Shown: positions 20,569-29,163, counted from the first letter of the stretch. The stretch: DNA of 52,549 nt from Acidobacteriaceae bacterium (GCA_027365415.1 DAHXNK010000004.1:1-52549), one strand, 5' to 3'. The notes: generated by a model from the letters alone, not told the origin. Program-made: numbers and translations.

Positions 20569-21995
20569 ACGGCCTCTTTTCTGTTTGTGCTGCATTCTCT
20601 TGCGATTCTTTGCGCGACCTGGATGCTCCGCTGAATGCAGTCGGGAATGCCCGCGCCATCATACGCAGCACCTGCCAGATGCAAGCCGTCGTGACGAGCT
20701 GCTAAACGATCCATCTCGGCAACCAGAGCCGCGTGGCCCACTTCATACTGCGGATTTCCCTTATGCCAGCGATAGACCTTGGTGAAAACCGGGGATGCGG
20801 TAATGCCCATCGTCGCGCGCAATTCCTGTTGCGCCATCTGCGCCAGTGCGTCTTCCTCTTGTTCTGCAAGGGATTCGGCGCGCGCGCCGCCCACAAAAAC
20901 GCGCAGCAGAACGGAACCCGCTGGAGCGCGATGCTTGAATTTTTCTGAAGACCAGGAGCACGCGGTTATGCTGCGTCTCTCGTTGTGCGCAACTACGAAG
21001 CCATGTCCATCCAGCTTGTTCGGAATATCCTCGCGCTTGTATCCCAGGGAGACCGTTGCCGTGGAGACATAGCGGATGGAGCGCAATTTAGATGCCAGCG
21101 CGGGATCAATGGCCTGCATCCAATCAGCAGTCACATAGGCAGGTGTGGCAAAGATAATTTCGTCGGCTAGAATGCGCGAGCCTTCGCTCAAAGCGATCCG
21201 ATACTGTCCATTTTCGCGGGTGACATCCAGCACACGACAGTTCAGCAGGAGCGTTGAAAGGCGCAGTCTCGCCACCAGAGCATCGACCAGTTGTTGTAAT
21301 CCGCCGCGCAGGGTTTGAAACATGGGCGAGGGTGGTGGCTGCGCGCCAGAGTGCGCATGAACGTGCTTTCTGGCCCGCGACCGCTGCATAATTCCACGCA
21401 GCAAACTTCCATATTGTTTTTCCATTTCCACGAATCGTGGGAATGTACTTTGCAGGCTCAGCTTCTCTGGATCTGCAGCATGGATACCTGCCATCAGCGG
21501 CGCGGCAATCTTTTCGAGAGCCTCCGCGCCAAGACGCCGCCGCACAAAACTGGCCAGACTCTCATCGGCATCGTGGTTACGCCGTGGAATCAATACTTCC
21601 ATGCCCATTCGCGCTTTGCCGGGCCAGGAGATCAGTCGTGACCGCAGGAAGGGAAGCATCATGGTTGGAGCCATCAACATCATGCCTTCCGGCATGGGAT
21701 GCAGCCTTCCCCGGCTCCATACATAGGTCGGATGTTTTGCGCGATTGGAGCCAATCAGCGCATCTTCCAGACCCAGAGCGCGGCACAAGTCCAGCCCCGC
21801 TGTTTTTTGCGTAATAAAAGAATCCGGGCCGCCCTCAATGACGAAATCGGCCTCGCGCGCGGAGGTAATCTTTCCACCCAATCGAGCTGAGCTGTCGATC
21901 AGCGTGATGTCAACGGCATCTCCGGCAAATCCCTGCAAATAGAATGCCGCCGCCAGTCCGGAAATGCCGCCGCCGAGAATTACGATCTTTTTCAT
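20565..21995 (-). CDS. hemY: Protoporphyrinogen/coproporphyrinogen oxidase (HemY type)
   Basis: FAD-dependent oxidase of late heme synthesis that removes six electrons from a porphyrinogen. It has the N-terminal dinucleotide fold KKIVILGGGISGLAAAFYLQ, LGGKITSAREADFVIEGGPDSF, PLMAGIHAADPEKLS, a FAD/substrate middle domain, and C-terminal GLHLAGAAYDGAGIPDCIQ. At 476 residues from ATG 21995 it has the usual length. The ATG is chosen because homology starts there; the ribosome site is weak and an upstream in-frame extension is possible. The downstream radical SAM gene overlaps it by 4 nt. Whether protoporphyrinogen or coproporphyrinogen is used cannot be told from sequence. Confidence 0.93.
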   Translation of the reverse strand: MKKIVILGGGISGLAAAFYLQGFAGDAVDITLIDSSARLGGKITSAREADFVIEGGPDSFITQKTAGLDLCRALGLEDALIGSNRAKHPTYVWSRGRLHPMPEGMMLMAPTMMLPFLRSRLISWPGKARMGMEVLIPRRNHDADESLASFVRRRLGAEALEKIAAPLMAGIHAADPEKLSLQSTFPRFVEMEKQYGSLLRGIMQRSRARKHVHAHSGAQPPPSPMFQTLRGGLQQLVDALVARLRLSTLLLNCRVLDVTRENGQYRIALSEGSRILADEIIFATPAYVTADWMQAIDPALASKLRSIRYVSTATVSLGYKREDIPNKLDGHGFVVAHNERRSITACSWSSEKFKHRAPAGSVLLRVFVGGARAESLAEQEEDALAQMAQQELRATMGITASPVFTKVYRWHKGNPQYEVGHAALVAEMDRLAARHDGLHLAGAAYDGAGIPDCIQRSIQVAQRIARECSTNRKEAV

Positions 21996-22137
21996 TGCAT
22001 CATCACGCAGGAATTGGAATCGCTGTACCATGAGACCGGGAAAGAAACTCGCTCCAACCTCTACTTTTGCGCTGCGGATTCCGAGCCAGGGAACTGCACC
22101 CGCTTCTTTGAAGCTACGTGGTAGATTGTAGCCCCGC

Positions 22138-22153
22138 AGTGACATGTGTCACA
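22138..22153. promoter_or_regulatory. CRP/FNR-type palindrome between hemY and the NMO gene
   Basis: AGTGACATGTGTCACA matches the CRP consensus TGTGA-N6-TCACA at nine of ten defined positions. It lies about 143 nt before the hemY start and 180 nt before the nitronate-monooxygenase-like gene, in a divergent spacer. A CRP/FNR-family regulator linking heme genes to oxygen or carbon state is plausible but inferred. Confidence 0.45.
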
Positions 22154-22333
22154 TGGATTTCCCCCTGAAGGGGACGCATCTCTAACTTTGGAGAGATGAT
22201 CTTTCCAACGGCACTACAACGGGAAACATGGCGGCACGCAGCACGAGATAGGGACATCGAAATTACACAACGGCGACGTTATTACAAACCTGTGACGTTC
22301 AATGACACCGCAAGATGAAAAGATGAAAAGGCG

Positions 22334-23755
22334 ATGAGTACATATCCGGTAATTATTCAGGGTGGCATGGGCGCGGGTGTGTCCAATTGGAGACTGGCCC
22401 AGTCCGTCTCGCGGCTCGGACAGCTTGGTGTTGTTTCAGGCACAGCGCTGGATCAGATTCTGGTGCGGCGTCTGCAGGATGGCGATCCCGGCGGCCACAT
22501 GCGACGCGGGCTGGAGGCATTTCCTTTTCCTGCCATGTCCGAGCGCATTTTGCAGAAGTATTTCATTCCCGGCGGCAAGAACGAACGAACTTCCTATCGG
22601 CTGGCAGCCGCGCACGCGAAAGACAATTCGCACGAGACCGTCGAGTTGTGCATTGTGAGCAATTTTGTCGAAGTGTGGCTGGCGCGCCAGGGTCACGACA
22701 ACCCCGTGGGCATCAACTATCTTGAAAAGATTCAGACCGCGCACCTGCCGACCATTTATGGAGCTATGCTGGCCGGCGTGGGATATGTCTTAATGGGTGC
22801 CGGGATTCCGTTGAAGATTCCCGGAGTGTTGGATCGCTTTGTTGAGCACCAGTCCGCAGAGTACACGCTCCAGGTGGCGGGCGCGCTAGAGGGCGATGAC
22901 ACGACCATGCGCTTCAATCCACGCGACTTTATGGAGCACGATCTGGCTCCCTTGCCCCGGCCTCGATTTCTCGCTATCGTTTCCTCCAACACGCTGGCCA
23001 CGACCATGCTCAAAAAAGCGAGTGGCAAGGTGGATGGTTTGATCGTCGAGATGAGAATTGCTGGCGGACACAACGCTCCGCCACGCGGCAAGCTCCAGCT
23101 TTCTGAGGCAGGCGAGCCGATCTACGGCGAGCGCGATGCCATCGACATGGCAAAGATGCGGGAATTGGGCGCTCCCTTCTGGCTGGCTGGGGGATATGGG
23201 CACCCAGAGAAACTCCGGGAGGCGCTCGATCAGGGAGCCACGGGCGTCCAGGTTGGAACTGCATTTGCCTTTTCGGAGGAGTCTGGCTTGCGGCAGGACT
23301 ACAAGCAAGCGCTGATCGCCAAAGCTATCGCTGGGGAGGCTCGCGTGTTCACCGATCCGCTGGCATCGCCGACTGGATTCCCCTTCAAGGTGGCGCGGCT
23401 GGAAGGCACTTGTTCGGAGCCAGAGGTTTACGCCGCGAGGCCGCGCATCTGCGATCTTGGATATTTGCGCGAGCCGTATCGGACGCCAGAGGGCAGCATC
23501 GGCTATCGTTGCGCCTCCGAGCCACGCAGCATTTATCTCGCCAAGGGCGGCAAGGTGGAAGACACTCTGGGAAGAAAATGTATCTGCAATGCGCTGGTGG
23601 CGAACATCGGTCATCCGCAGGCAAGAAATGGCCAGCGCGTAGAAAAAGGCATCGTGACCGCCGGGGATGAGCTGAACTCTGTCACGCAATTCTTAACGCA
23701 GGGTCGCTCCAGCTATCACGTAGAAGATGTCATCGCAACGCTGCTGGGAAGTTAA
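22334..23755 (+). CDS. Nitronate monooxygenase-like FMN enzyme
   Basis: TIM-barrel flavoprotein of the 2-nitropropane dioxygenase/IMPDH-like group. It begins VIIQGGMGAGVSNWRLAQSV and GVVSGTALD, with AGGHNAPPRGK, WLAGGYGHPEKLREAL and GATGVQVGTAFAFSEESGL, which are FMN-binding segments of the family. The 473 residues are longer than typical nitronate monooxygenases (about 350). The extra C-terminal part holds a cluster of cysteines (ICDLGYLREPY, GYRCASEP, GRKCICNALVANIGH), so this is a distinct subfamily. PfaD-type enoyl reductases share the fold. Substrate is unknown. ATG follows AAGG at a very short spacing. Confidence 0.8.
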   Translation: MSTYPVIIQGGMGAGVSNWRLAQSVSRLGQLGVVSGTALDQILVRRLQDGDPGGHMRRGLEAFPFPAMSERILQKYFIPGGKNERTSYRLAAAHAKDNSHETVELCIVSNFVEVWLARQGHDNPVGINYLEKIQTAHLPTIYGAMLAGVGYVLMGAGIPLKIPGVLDRFVEHQSAEYTLQVAGALEGDDTTMRFNPRDFMEHDLAPLPRPRFLAIVSSNTLATTMLKKASGKVDGLIVEMRIAGGHNAPPRGKLQLSEAGEPIYGERDAIDMAKMRELGAPFWLAGGYGHPEKLREALDQGATGVQVGTAFAFSEESGLRQDYKQALIAKAIAGEARVFTDPLASPTGFPFKVARLEGTCSEPEVYAARPRICDLGYLREPYRTPEGSIGYRCASEPRSIYLAKGGKVEDTLGRKCICNALVANIGHPQARNGQRVEKGIVTAGDELNSVTQFLTQGRSSYHVEDVIATLLGS

Positions 23756-23779
23756 GAAAACCCTGAACAAGCCGGGGGT

Positions 23780-23826
23780 TTTAAGGGGCGGACTTCTGTC
23801 CGTGAAGGGGACGGGCTGCAGCCCCA
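23780..23826. repeat. Paired small hairpins between convergent genes
   Basis: GGAC/GTCC and GGGCT/AGCCC hairpins lie in tandem in the 92-nt spacer between the convergent NMO-like and E2 genes. A similar hairpin pair occurs at 6690-6735. They look like a small dispersed intergenic element and may also stop transcription. Confidence 0.4.
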
Positions 23827-23847
23827 AAGGCACAGCAGTCCCATTCT

Positions 23848-25548
23848 CTACCCGATATCCTCGTTCCAATTTTCCAGATATTTCTTTAGCTCGGCCATGA
23901 ACTTGCCCGCCTCCGCACCGTCGATGATGCGGTGATCGAAGCCCAGCGTCAGACGAATGATGTGGCGGATGGCAATGGTGTCGTTGCCCTCGGCATCGGT
24001 CAGCACCACTGGCTCCTTGAACAGGCCGCCCACGCCCAGAATCGCCGTCTCCGGTTGATTGATGACGGGCGTGCCAAACTGCTCGCCAAAAATTCCAGGG
24101 TTGGTGATGGTGAAGGTTCCACCGGAGGCTTCATCGGGCTTCAGCTTCTTGCTGCGCGCGCGCTCGGCCACATCCGCAATGCCGCGGGCAATGCCTAGGA
24201 AGCTGCGCTCCTCCGCCTGTTTGACGACCGGAACGATCAGGCCCCAATCCAGCGCCACCGCAATACCGACGTTGATGTGCTGGTGATAGCGGATCGCGTC
24301 GCCTTCCAGCGAGGCATTCACAATGGGCATCTTGCGCAGGCAATGGATGGCCGCGCGCGTAATGAATGGCATGTAGGTGAGCTTGACGCCATTGCGCTGC
24401 TCGTACTTGGATTTCTCACGCTCGCGGATGCGCGCGATGCGCGTCATATCCACCTTGAAAACCGAGTGGACATGCGCGCTGGTATGCTTGGACTCCACCA
24501 TGCGCTTGGCGATGATGGAGCGCATCTTCGACATGGGTACCAGATCGCCGGAGAGCGGAGCTAGCGGCGCGCTGGCGGAAGCGCCGACTGCTGGAGCCTT
24601 GGCGGCTGCCGTCGAGGTCGCGCTCGCTGCTGGAGCTGCCGATCCCTCGCCGTGCTGACCCTCGCCGTGCTGACCCAGATATCCGAGCGCATCTTCCTTC
24701 GTGATGCGTCCGCCAGCGCCGGTGCCGGGAATCTTCGCAAGGTCGAGATGATTGTCCTTGGCAATGCGGCGCACCAGCGGCGAGGAGTGAATGCGCCCGG
24801 CTGTGCCCGTCGGCGGCGCGGTTGCTGGAGTTGCCACAGGCACGGGCTTGCTGGCCACCGCAGGCGTTGCGGCTGCTGGCTTCGCAGCGGGTGCAGTCGA
24901 TGCAGAACCGCCAGCCACGCCGCCAATAACAGCGACGACGGTGTTGATCTGCACCGTAGTTCCCTCGGCGGCTTTGATCTCCGTCAGCACCCCGGCTGCG
25001 GGCGAGGGAATCTCAGCATCCACCTTGTCTGTCGAGATTTCAAAGAGCGGTTCATCGCGTTGCACGCTGTCGCCGACTTTTTTCAACCACTTGGTAATGG
25101 TGCCCTCAAAAATCGATTCGCCCATCTGCGGCATCACAACGTTGGTGCCACCGCTGGTTGTCGCCTCTGGCGCGCTTGTCGTTGCTGCCGGAGTCGGCGC
25201 TACTGCCGGAGCAGGAGTTGCCGCTGACGCAGGCTTACTGTCAGCCTTGGGTGCAACAGGCGCTGCCGGAGCTGGCGCTGCCGCTGGCGTGGACTTAACC
25301 ACTGCCTCTCCCGCGCCGCCAATAACAGCGACGACAGTATTGATCTGCACCGTGGTTCCCTCGGCGGCTTTGATCTCCGTCAGCACCCCGGCTGCGGGCG
25401 AGGGAATCTCAGCATCCACCTTGTCCGTCGAGATTTCAAACAGCGGCTCATCGCGCTGCACGCTGTCGCCGACTTTTTTCAACCACTTGGTAATGGTGCC
25501 CTCAAAAATCGATTCGCCCATCTGCGGCATGATTACATCTGTCGGCAT
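23848..25548 (-). CDS. Dihydrolipoamide acyltransferase (E2) with two lipoyl domains
   Basis: E2 core of a 2-oxoacid dehydrogenase complex. The 566 residues comprise lipoyl domain 1 (1-77, EISTDKVDAEIPSPAAG with lipoylated Lys43), an Ala/Pro linker, lipoyl domain 2 (133-210, Lys175), a second linker, a peripheral-subunit-binding domain (IHSSPLVRRIAKDNHLDL), and the catalytic domain ending LTLGFDHRIIDGAEAGKF with the active-site His. ATG at 25548 has GGAG 10 nt upstream. The two lipoyl domains are nearly identical even in DNA. lipB and lpdA precede it on the same strand; no E1 gene is in the window, so pyruvate, 2-oxoglutarate or branched-chain specificity is open. Confidence 0.93.
   Translation of the reverse strand: MPTDVIMPQMGESIFEGTITKWLKKVGDSVQRDEPLFEISTDKVDAEIPSPAAGVLTEIKAAEGTTVQINTVVAVIGGAGEAVVKSTPAAAPAPAAPVAPKADSKPASAATPAPAVAPTPAATTSAPEATTSGGTNVVMPQMGESIFEGTITKWLKKVGDSVQRDEPLFEISTDKVDAEIPSPAAGVLTEIKAAEGTTVQINTVVAVIGGVAGGSASTAPAAKPAAATPAVASKPVPVATPATAPPTGTAGRIHSSPLVRRIAKDNHLDLAKIPGTGAGGRITKEDALGYLGQHGEGQHGEGSAAPAASATSTAAAKAPAVGASASAPLAPLSGDLVPMSKMRSIIAKRMVESKHTSAHVHSVFKVDMTRIARIREREKSKYEQRNGVKLTYMPFITRAAIHCLRKMPIVNASLEGDAIRYHQHINVGIAVALDWGLIVPVVKQAEERSFLGIARGIADVAERARSKKLKPDEASGGTFTITNPGIFGEQFGTPVINQPETAILGVGGLFKEPVVLTDAEGNDTIAIRHIIRLTLGFDHRIIDGAEAGKFMAELKKYLENWNEDIG
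24918..25134 (-). repeat. Direct repeat unit: lipoyl domain 2 coding segment
   Basis: This about 217-nt segment is nearly identical to 25314-25530, offset exactly 396 nt. Only a handful of substitutions, mostly at third positions, are visible. Each unit codes a lipoyl domain. The similarity suggests recent duplication or continuing gene conversion. Confidence 0.85.
25314..25530 (-). repeat. Direct repeat unit: lipoyl domain 1 coding segment
   Basis: Partner of the unit at 24918-25134, at a 396-nt offset and in frame (132 codons). The intervening linker-coding DNA is not conserved between the copies. Confidence 0.85.
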
Positions 25549-25633
25549 GAAATCTCGTCTCCGTATCGTTGTTTCCGTTTTTGTCGGCGGCATGGAGCAG
25601 AAATTTCTGCATATATGCGCCAGACCTCACATT

Positions 25634-26392
25634 TTATATGACAACTGATGGGATGCGCGATGCAGAAGAGTCGCCAAGCAAATCCTGCACCGATTCCACC
25701 CATAGCGACTGACGACCAAAGATGCGGCCAAAGTGCCGCGCCACCGCGTGCCGCGCAGCTTCCATTGTGGGCATCGCGCAGCGGTTTTCGTCGATCTCCA
25801 GATCCAAACTGGTAACGGAGCGGTCGGCGATGCCGCAAGGAACGATCAGCGAAAAATCGCGTAGATCCGCAGTAATGTTCCAGGCAAAGCCATGCGACGT
25901 GACACCCTGCGAGATATGCACGCCAATGGCGGCGATTTTCTTTTCTGGGATCGACCCACCGGGCAGCGTCCAGACTCCGGTGCGTCCGGCCACGCGCCCA
26001 GTTAGCACGCCGTACTCGCCACAGGCGCGGATCAAAACCTCTTCCAGCCAACGCACATACTCCACTGCGCCCAGATGCGGGCCTTTTTTGTTGGGAAATT
26101 CGCCACGCAAATCCAGAATGGGGTAGCCGACGATCTGCCCCGGCCCGTGATACGTCACGTCACCACCACGATTGATTTCATGCAGCGCGATGCCGCGACG
26201 CGCCAGTTCTTCATCGGAGGCAAGGATATTGCTGCGATGCGCGTTGCGTCCCAGCGTCAACACCGACGGATGCTCCAGCAGCAACAGCACATCGCCAATG
26301 CGCTGCTGCTTGCGCAGCGCCACCAGCCACTGCTGCAACGCAAGTGCATCGGCATAGTCCATTCGTCCGGCATGAAAAAGATGCAGCAGCAT
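25634..26392 (-). CDS. lipB: Octanoyl-ACP:protein N-octanoyltransferase
   Basis: Transfers octanoate from acyl carrier protein to lipoyl domains, the first step of protein lipoylation. The 252 residues show EHPSVLTLGRNAHRSN, RGGDVTYHGPGQIVGYPI, EKKIAAIGVHISQGVTSHGFAWN with the catalytic Lys, and IVPCGIADRSVTSL with the catalytic Cys. It sits between lpdA and the E2 gene, which carries the lipoyl domains it would modify. No lipA is in the window. A terminator separates it from lpdA, so it probably has its own promoter. Confidence 0.96.
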   Translation of the reverse strand: MLLHLFHAGRMDYADALALQQWLVALRKQQRIGDVLLLLEHPSVLTLGRNAHRSNILASDEELARRGIALHEINRGGDVTYHGPGQIVGYPILDLRGEFPNKKGPHLGAVEYVRWLEEVLIRACGEYGVLTGRVAGRTGVWTLPGGSIPEKKIAAIGVHISQGVTSHGFAWNITADLRDFSLIVPCGIADRSVTSLDLEIDENRCAMPTMEAARHAVARHFGRIFGRQSLWVESVQDLLGDSSASRIPSVVI

Positions 26393-26441
26393 ACGACGTT
26401 ATGGGAGCCTCGTGGAAACGGATTCAAAAAATGTTGAGCAG

Positions 26442-26469
26442 AAAAGGCCCAGCTTATGCCGGGCCTTTT
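26442..26469 (-). terminator. Intrinsic terminator after lpdA
   Basis: On the minus strand AAAAGGCCCGGC, a 4-nt ATAA loop, and GCTGGGCCTTTT form a strong stem with one mismatch, ending in a T-run. It lies 24 nt after the lpdA stop. The symmetric A and T runs would let it act in both directions. Confidence 0.75.
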
Positions 26470-26492
26470 CGCATTTCTTCTACGATCCTCAA

Positions 26493-27929
26493 CTACATGT
26501 TGATGGCCAGTCCATCGACGCTGCCATAGGCATCCAGCATGGCCTCAGCCAGCGTGGGGTGCGCGTGGATAGTGAACATCATCTCGTCAATGGTCGCCTC
26601 CAGCTCCATCGCCGTGACTGCCTCGGCGATGATCTCCGTGGCCTGCGGGCCGATGATGTGAACGCCAAGAATCTCTCCATACTTCGCATCGCTGACCACC
26701 TTCACAAAGCCATCGTGCGAATCCACAATCGAAGCTTTGGAGTTGGCCGTAAAGGGAAACTTGCCGACCTTCACCGTGTAGCCTTTTTCCTTGGCTGCGG
26801 CCTCGGTCAGGCCGACGCTGCCAATCTGCGGCTCACAATAGGTGCAGGCAGGAATGCGCTCGCGCCGTACGGGCCGCGCATATTTCCCCGCCAGTTTGGC
26901 TGCGACCACCATGCCCGCCATCGCGCCCACATGCGCCAGTTGCGGTAGCCCGGCCACGATATCTCCAATCGCGTACACGCCCGGTTCCTCGGTCTCCATC
27001 CACTCGTTTACCTTGATGAATCCCCGTTCCGGCTTAATCTTCGTCTTGTCGAGTCCCACCTGCTCCGTGCGCGGCGCGCGCCCCACGGCAACCAACACCT
27101 TTTCGGCCTCCTTCACATTCGCCTTGCCGTCGGAGCCAGTAAAGCTTACCTTCACGCCGTCCTTGGTCTTCTCCACCTTGTCCACCTTCGCGCCAACGTG
27201 TACATCAATCCCGCGCTTGCGAAGCAGCCGATTCAGCTCCTTGCTCACGTCCTCATCTTCATTGGGCACCACGCGGGGCAGGTACTCGATGATGGTGATC
27301 TCCGCGCCGAAGCTCTTGAAGATGGAGCCAAACTCCACGCCCACCGCGCCTGCGCCAATCACCACCAGCGATTTTGGAATCGCCGTCATGGAGAGGATTT
27401 CCATGTTGGTCAGGATGCGCGAATCCGGTTCCATGCCGGGCAGCATCTTGGCATCGGAGCCAGTAGCGACGATGACATTCTTCGCCTTCAAAAAGCTGCG
27501 CTCGCCATCGGAGCCGCCACCGCCCTCGGTGTTGACCTCAACGGTGTGAATGCCATCCTTGGCCGCGCCAGTCAGCCGTCCGTGCCCTTCAAAGGTGTTG
27601 ACCTTGTTCTTCTTCATCAGAAAATCAAGCCCCTTGGCGTGCTTGATGACGATGTCATTCTTACGCTTCAGAATGGTCGCCCAGTTCAGCTTGCCCTCGC
27701 CCAGACCCTCGATGCCGTACTCCTTGGCGCGCTTCAGGTGGTCGTAGACCTCGGCGTTGAAGAGCAGCGATTTTGTGGGAATGCAGCCCCAGTGCAGGCA
27801 GGTGCCGCCCAGCTTGCTCTCTTTTTCAATCAGCGCGACCTTCAGGCCGTACTGTCCGGCGCGAATGGCTGCGGTATATCCAGCGGGGCCGCCACCGATG
27901 ATGGCTACGTCGTAAATTGTCTCTGCCAA
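26493..27929 (-). CDS. lpdA: Dihydrolipoyl dehydrogenase (E3)
   Basis: FAD/NAD oxidoreductase that reoxidises dihydrolipoyl groups of E2. The 478 residues show the FAD fold YDVAIIGGGPAGYTAAIRAG, the redox disulfide GGTCLHWGCIPTKS, the NAD fold SLVVIGAGAVGVEFGSIF, YAIGDIVAGLPQLAH, and the C-terminal catalytic His-Glu region HAHPTLAEAM. The start is TTG at 27929 with GGAG 7 nt upstream; longer in-frame versions lack homology. A strong terminator follows. It serves the E2 gene encoded 1 kb downstream. Confidence 0.96.
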   Translation of the reverse strand: MAETIYDVAIIGGGPAGYTAAIRAGQYGLKVALIEKESKLGGTCLHWGCIPTKSLLFNAEVYDHLKRAKEYGIEGLGEGKLNWATILKRKNDIVIKHAKGLDFLMKKNKVNTFEGHGRLTGAAKDGIHTVEVNTEGGGGSDGERSFLKAKNVIVATGSDAKMLPGMEPDSRILTNMEILSMTAIPKSLVVIGAGAVGVEFGSIFKSFGAEITIIEYLPRVVPNEDEDVSKELNRLLRKRGIDVHVGAKVDKVEKTKDGVKVSFTGSDGKANVKEAEKVLVAVGRAPRTEQVGLDKTKIKPERGFIKVNEWMETEEPGVYAIGDIVAGLPQLAHVGAMAGMVVAAKLAGKYARPVRRERIPACTYCEPQIGSVGLTEAAAKEKGYTVKVGKFPFTANSKASIVDSHDGFVKVVSDAKYGEILGVHIIGPQATEIIAEAVTAMELEATIDEMMFTIHAHPTLAEAMLDAYGSVDGLAINM

Positions 27930-28076
27930 GGGAATGCTCCGTTTCGTTGCGAAAGATGAGATTCGGGTCGCGCCGGATTCACCCGACCCGAACAAACGAT
28001 TTTACGGGATGGGGATGGGCCGAGGCGAATGGAAGAGGGATTTTAGCGAACCACATCCATTTGTTCGCGATACCTG

Positions 28077-28165
28077 CGGCGTTTCGGATTGCTGAATCTG
28101 GAGAGCGGAACGATGTATTGTGCGCTGGCGCTGACAGGCTTGTGGATTCGGAGGAATCTGAGATT
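28077..28165 (+). pseudogene. Internally deleted fragment of a cmk copy
   Basis: Positions 28077-28132 match cmk codons for GLLNLESGAMYRALAL at 52 of 56 bases; all four differences are transitions. The match then jumps to the end of cmk and 20-odd bases beyond its stop (ending near 28165). The junction lies at a GCGCTGGCG present at both ends of the deleted segment in the intact gene at 47946-48692, so about 545 nt were lost, probably by recombination between the short repeats. The stop codon TAG reads TGG here. No functional product is expected. Confidence 0.75.
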
Positions 28166-28203
28166 TCATAGAAAAGGCATCTTTGGACTGAGCGAGAAAA
28201 GGC

Positions 28204-28280
28204 GTCATTCTGAGCGCAGCGAAGAATTCAGAAGGTCTGTGCTGCGCCGGTGGAGCCAGCATTCTCTGGATTCTTGCTCC
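28204..28280. repeat. REP-like repeat, copy 2
   Basis: It begins GTCATTCTGAGCGCAGCGAA like copy 1 and shares GCATTCTCTGGATTCTT with copy 3 at 29164-29243, apart from one substitution. It lies just beyond the cmk fragment. No coding potential is apparent. Confidence 0.5.
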
Positions 28281-28324
28281 TCTATTGCTGGGCACCCTTA
28301 TGATCTGCTGGAGACAAACCATAT

Positions 28325-28417
28325 CTATTTGCAGATAATCTCGTAAGCGCCCCCGCCTTTTGTTGACACTTGCATGCTGTTGCCTTTGTAATCTGCGGCA
28401 TTCGTTCCTCGCGCCAT
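28325..28417 (-). CDS. Possible 30-residue ORF overlapping the methyltransferase stop
   Basis: Its ATG shares one base with the stop of the upstream gene (TGATG), an arrangement that allows translational coupling. The product would be MARGTNAADYKGNSMQVSTK plus ten residues ending EIICK. I do not recognise it. There is no separate Shine-Dalgarno. It may be chance; the overlap is the only support. Confidence 0.22.
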   Translation of the reverse strand: MARGTNAADYKGNSMQVSTKGGGAYEIICK

Positions 28418-29133
28418 CACGGTTTGGGCAAAAACGCGCGCGCCACTAGCGACGCGCCATAGAAGATCACAACTCCCTGCGCCAGCAGCAGCGTGTTGTA
28501 ACGATATCCCAGCGCGGCGTAGGTCAGCGCCACGCCCCACATGTATATTTCTCCCAGCAGCGCCTGCCCCCAGCGCGGATTCTCACCCCCAGCGGCAACA
28601 CGCGGAAACAATCTTGGCAATATACGCGGCACCTGGCGCATGTATGCGCGATAGACCTCGCCCTTCTCCGCCGTCAGATATTGCTCCTCCGCATGGATCA
28701 GCACGGCTAGCAGCAGCGGAATGGCAACCAGCGCGAAGACGGCTCCGCCGGGCGGCATCAGAATCGTCAGCGCCAGCACATGCAGCTCCAAGCCAAGGTA
28801 GAGCGGGTTCCGCATGTAGCGATACGGCCCGTCGGCGACCATCCGCTCCCCATGTAGCGCGGTGGCCTTCACAACACCACTGCCCAGATAGGCCGCGCCC
28901 CAGGTGCGAAGGATGGCTGCAGCCAGCGCCAGCAGCGTAGCCAGCGCCGTCACAGCAATGCTGGCATCCTCGATGGGCAGCAGATGATGATGCGCCAACA
29001 GCCCCGATAGCACCAGCCAGGTCGAGGAAGGATGCTGCCCGCCCATGCGATCCAGCGGTGCCCAAAATCCCAGCAGCAGAATGGCAACAATCAGCCCGTC
29101 ACGATAGCGAAAAAGCGCTTGCGAAATCTTCAT
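28417..29133 (-). CDS. Isoprenylcysteine methyltransferase-family membrane protein
   Basis: The 238 residues form about five or six membrane segments around the family core GPYRYMRNPLYLGLELHVLAL followed by HAEEQYLTAEKGEVYRAYMRQVPR. This is the SAM-binding core of the ICMT/PEMT-like (NnrU-related) methyltransferase superfamily. Bacterial members methylate lipids or small isoprenoids, and the substrate is unknown here. The family is clear, the function is not. It lies downstream of parB on the same strand. Confidence 0.82.
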   Translation of the reverse strand: MKISQALFRYRDGLIVAILLLGFWAPLDRMGGQHPSSTWLVLSGLLAHHHLLPIEDASIAVTALATLLALAAAILRTWGAAYLGSGVVKATALHGERMVADGPYRYMRNPLYLGLELHVLALTILMPPGGAVFALVAIPLLLAVLIHAEEQYLTAEKGEVYRAYMRQVPRILPRLFPRVAAGGENPRWGQALLGEIYMWGVALTYAALGYRYNTLLLAQGVVIFYGASLVARAFLPKP

Positions 29134-29163
29134 GGATTAAATTTCCTAGATCACTTTTGAGAA

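Larger units (their letters stand above)
27930..28324. other. Spacer upstream of lpdA with decayed and repeated DNA
   Basis: This gene-poor stretch of about 400 nt holds a truncated cmk-derived fragment (28077-28165) and a REP-like repeat (28204-28280). Both are listed separately. The remainder shows no convincing gene or RNA. Confidence 0.6.

Noticed and set aside
24791-25648. 285-codon plus-strand frame opposite the E2 gene
   Set aside because: Its repeats mirror the lipoyl-domain duplication; no independent coding evidence.
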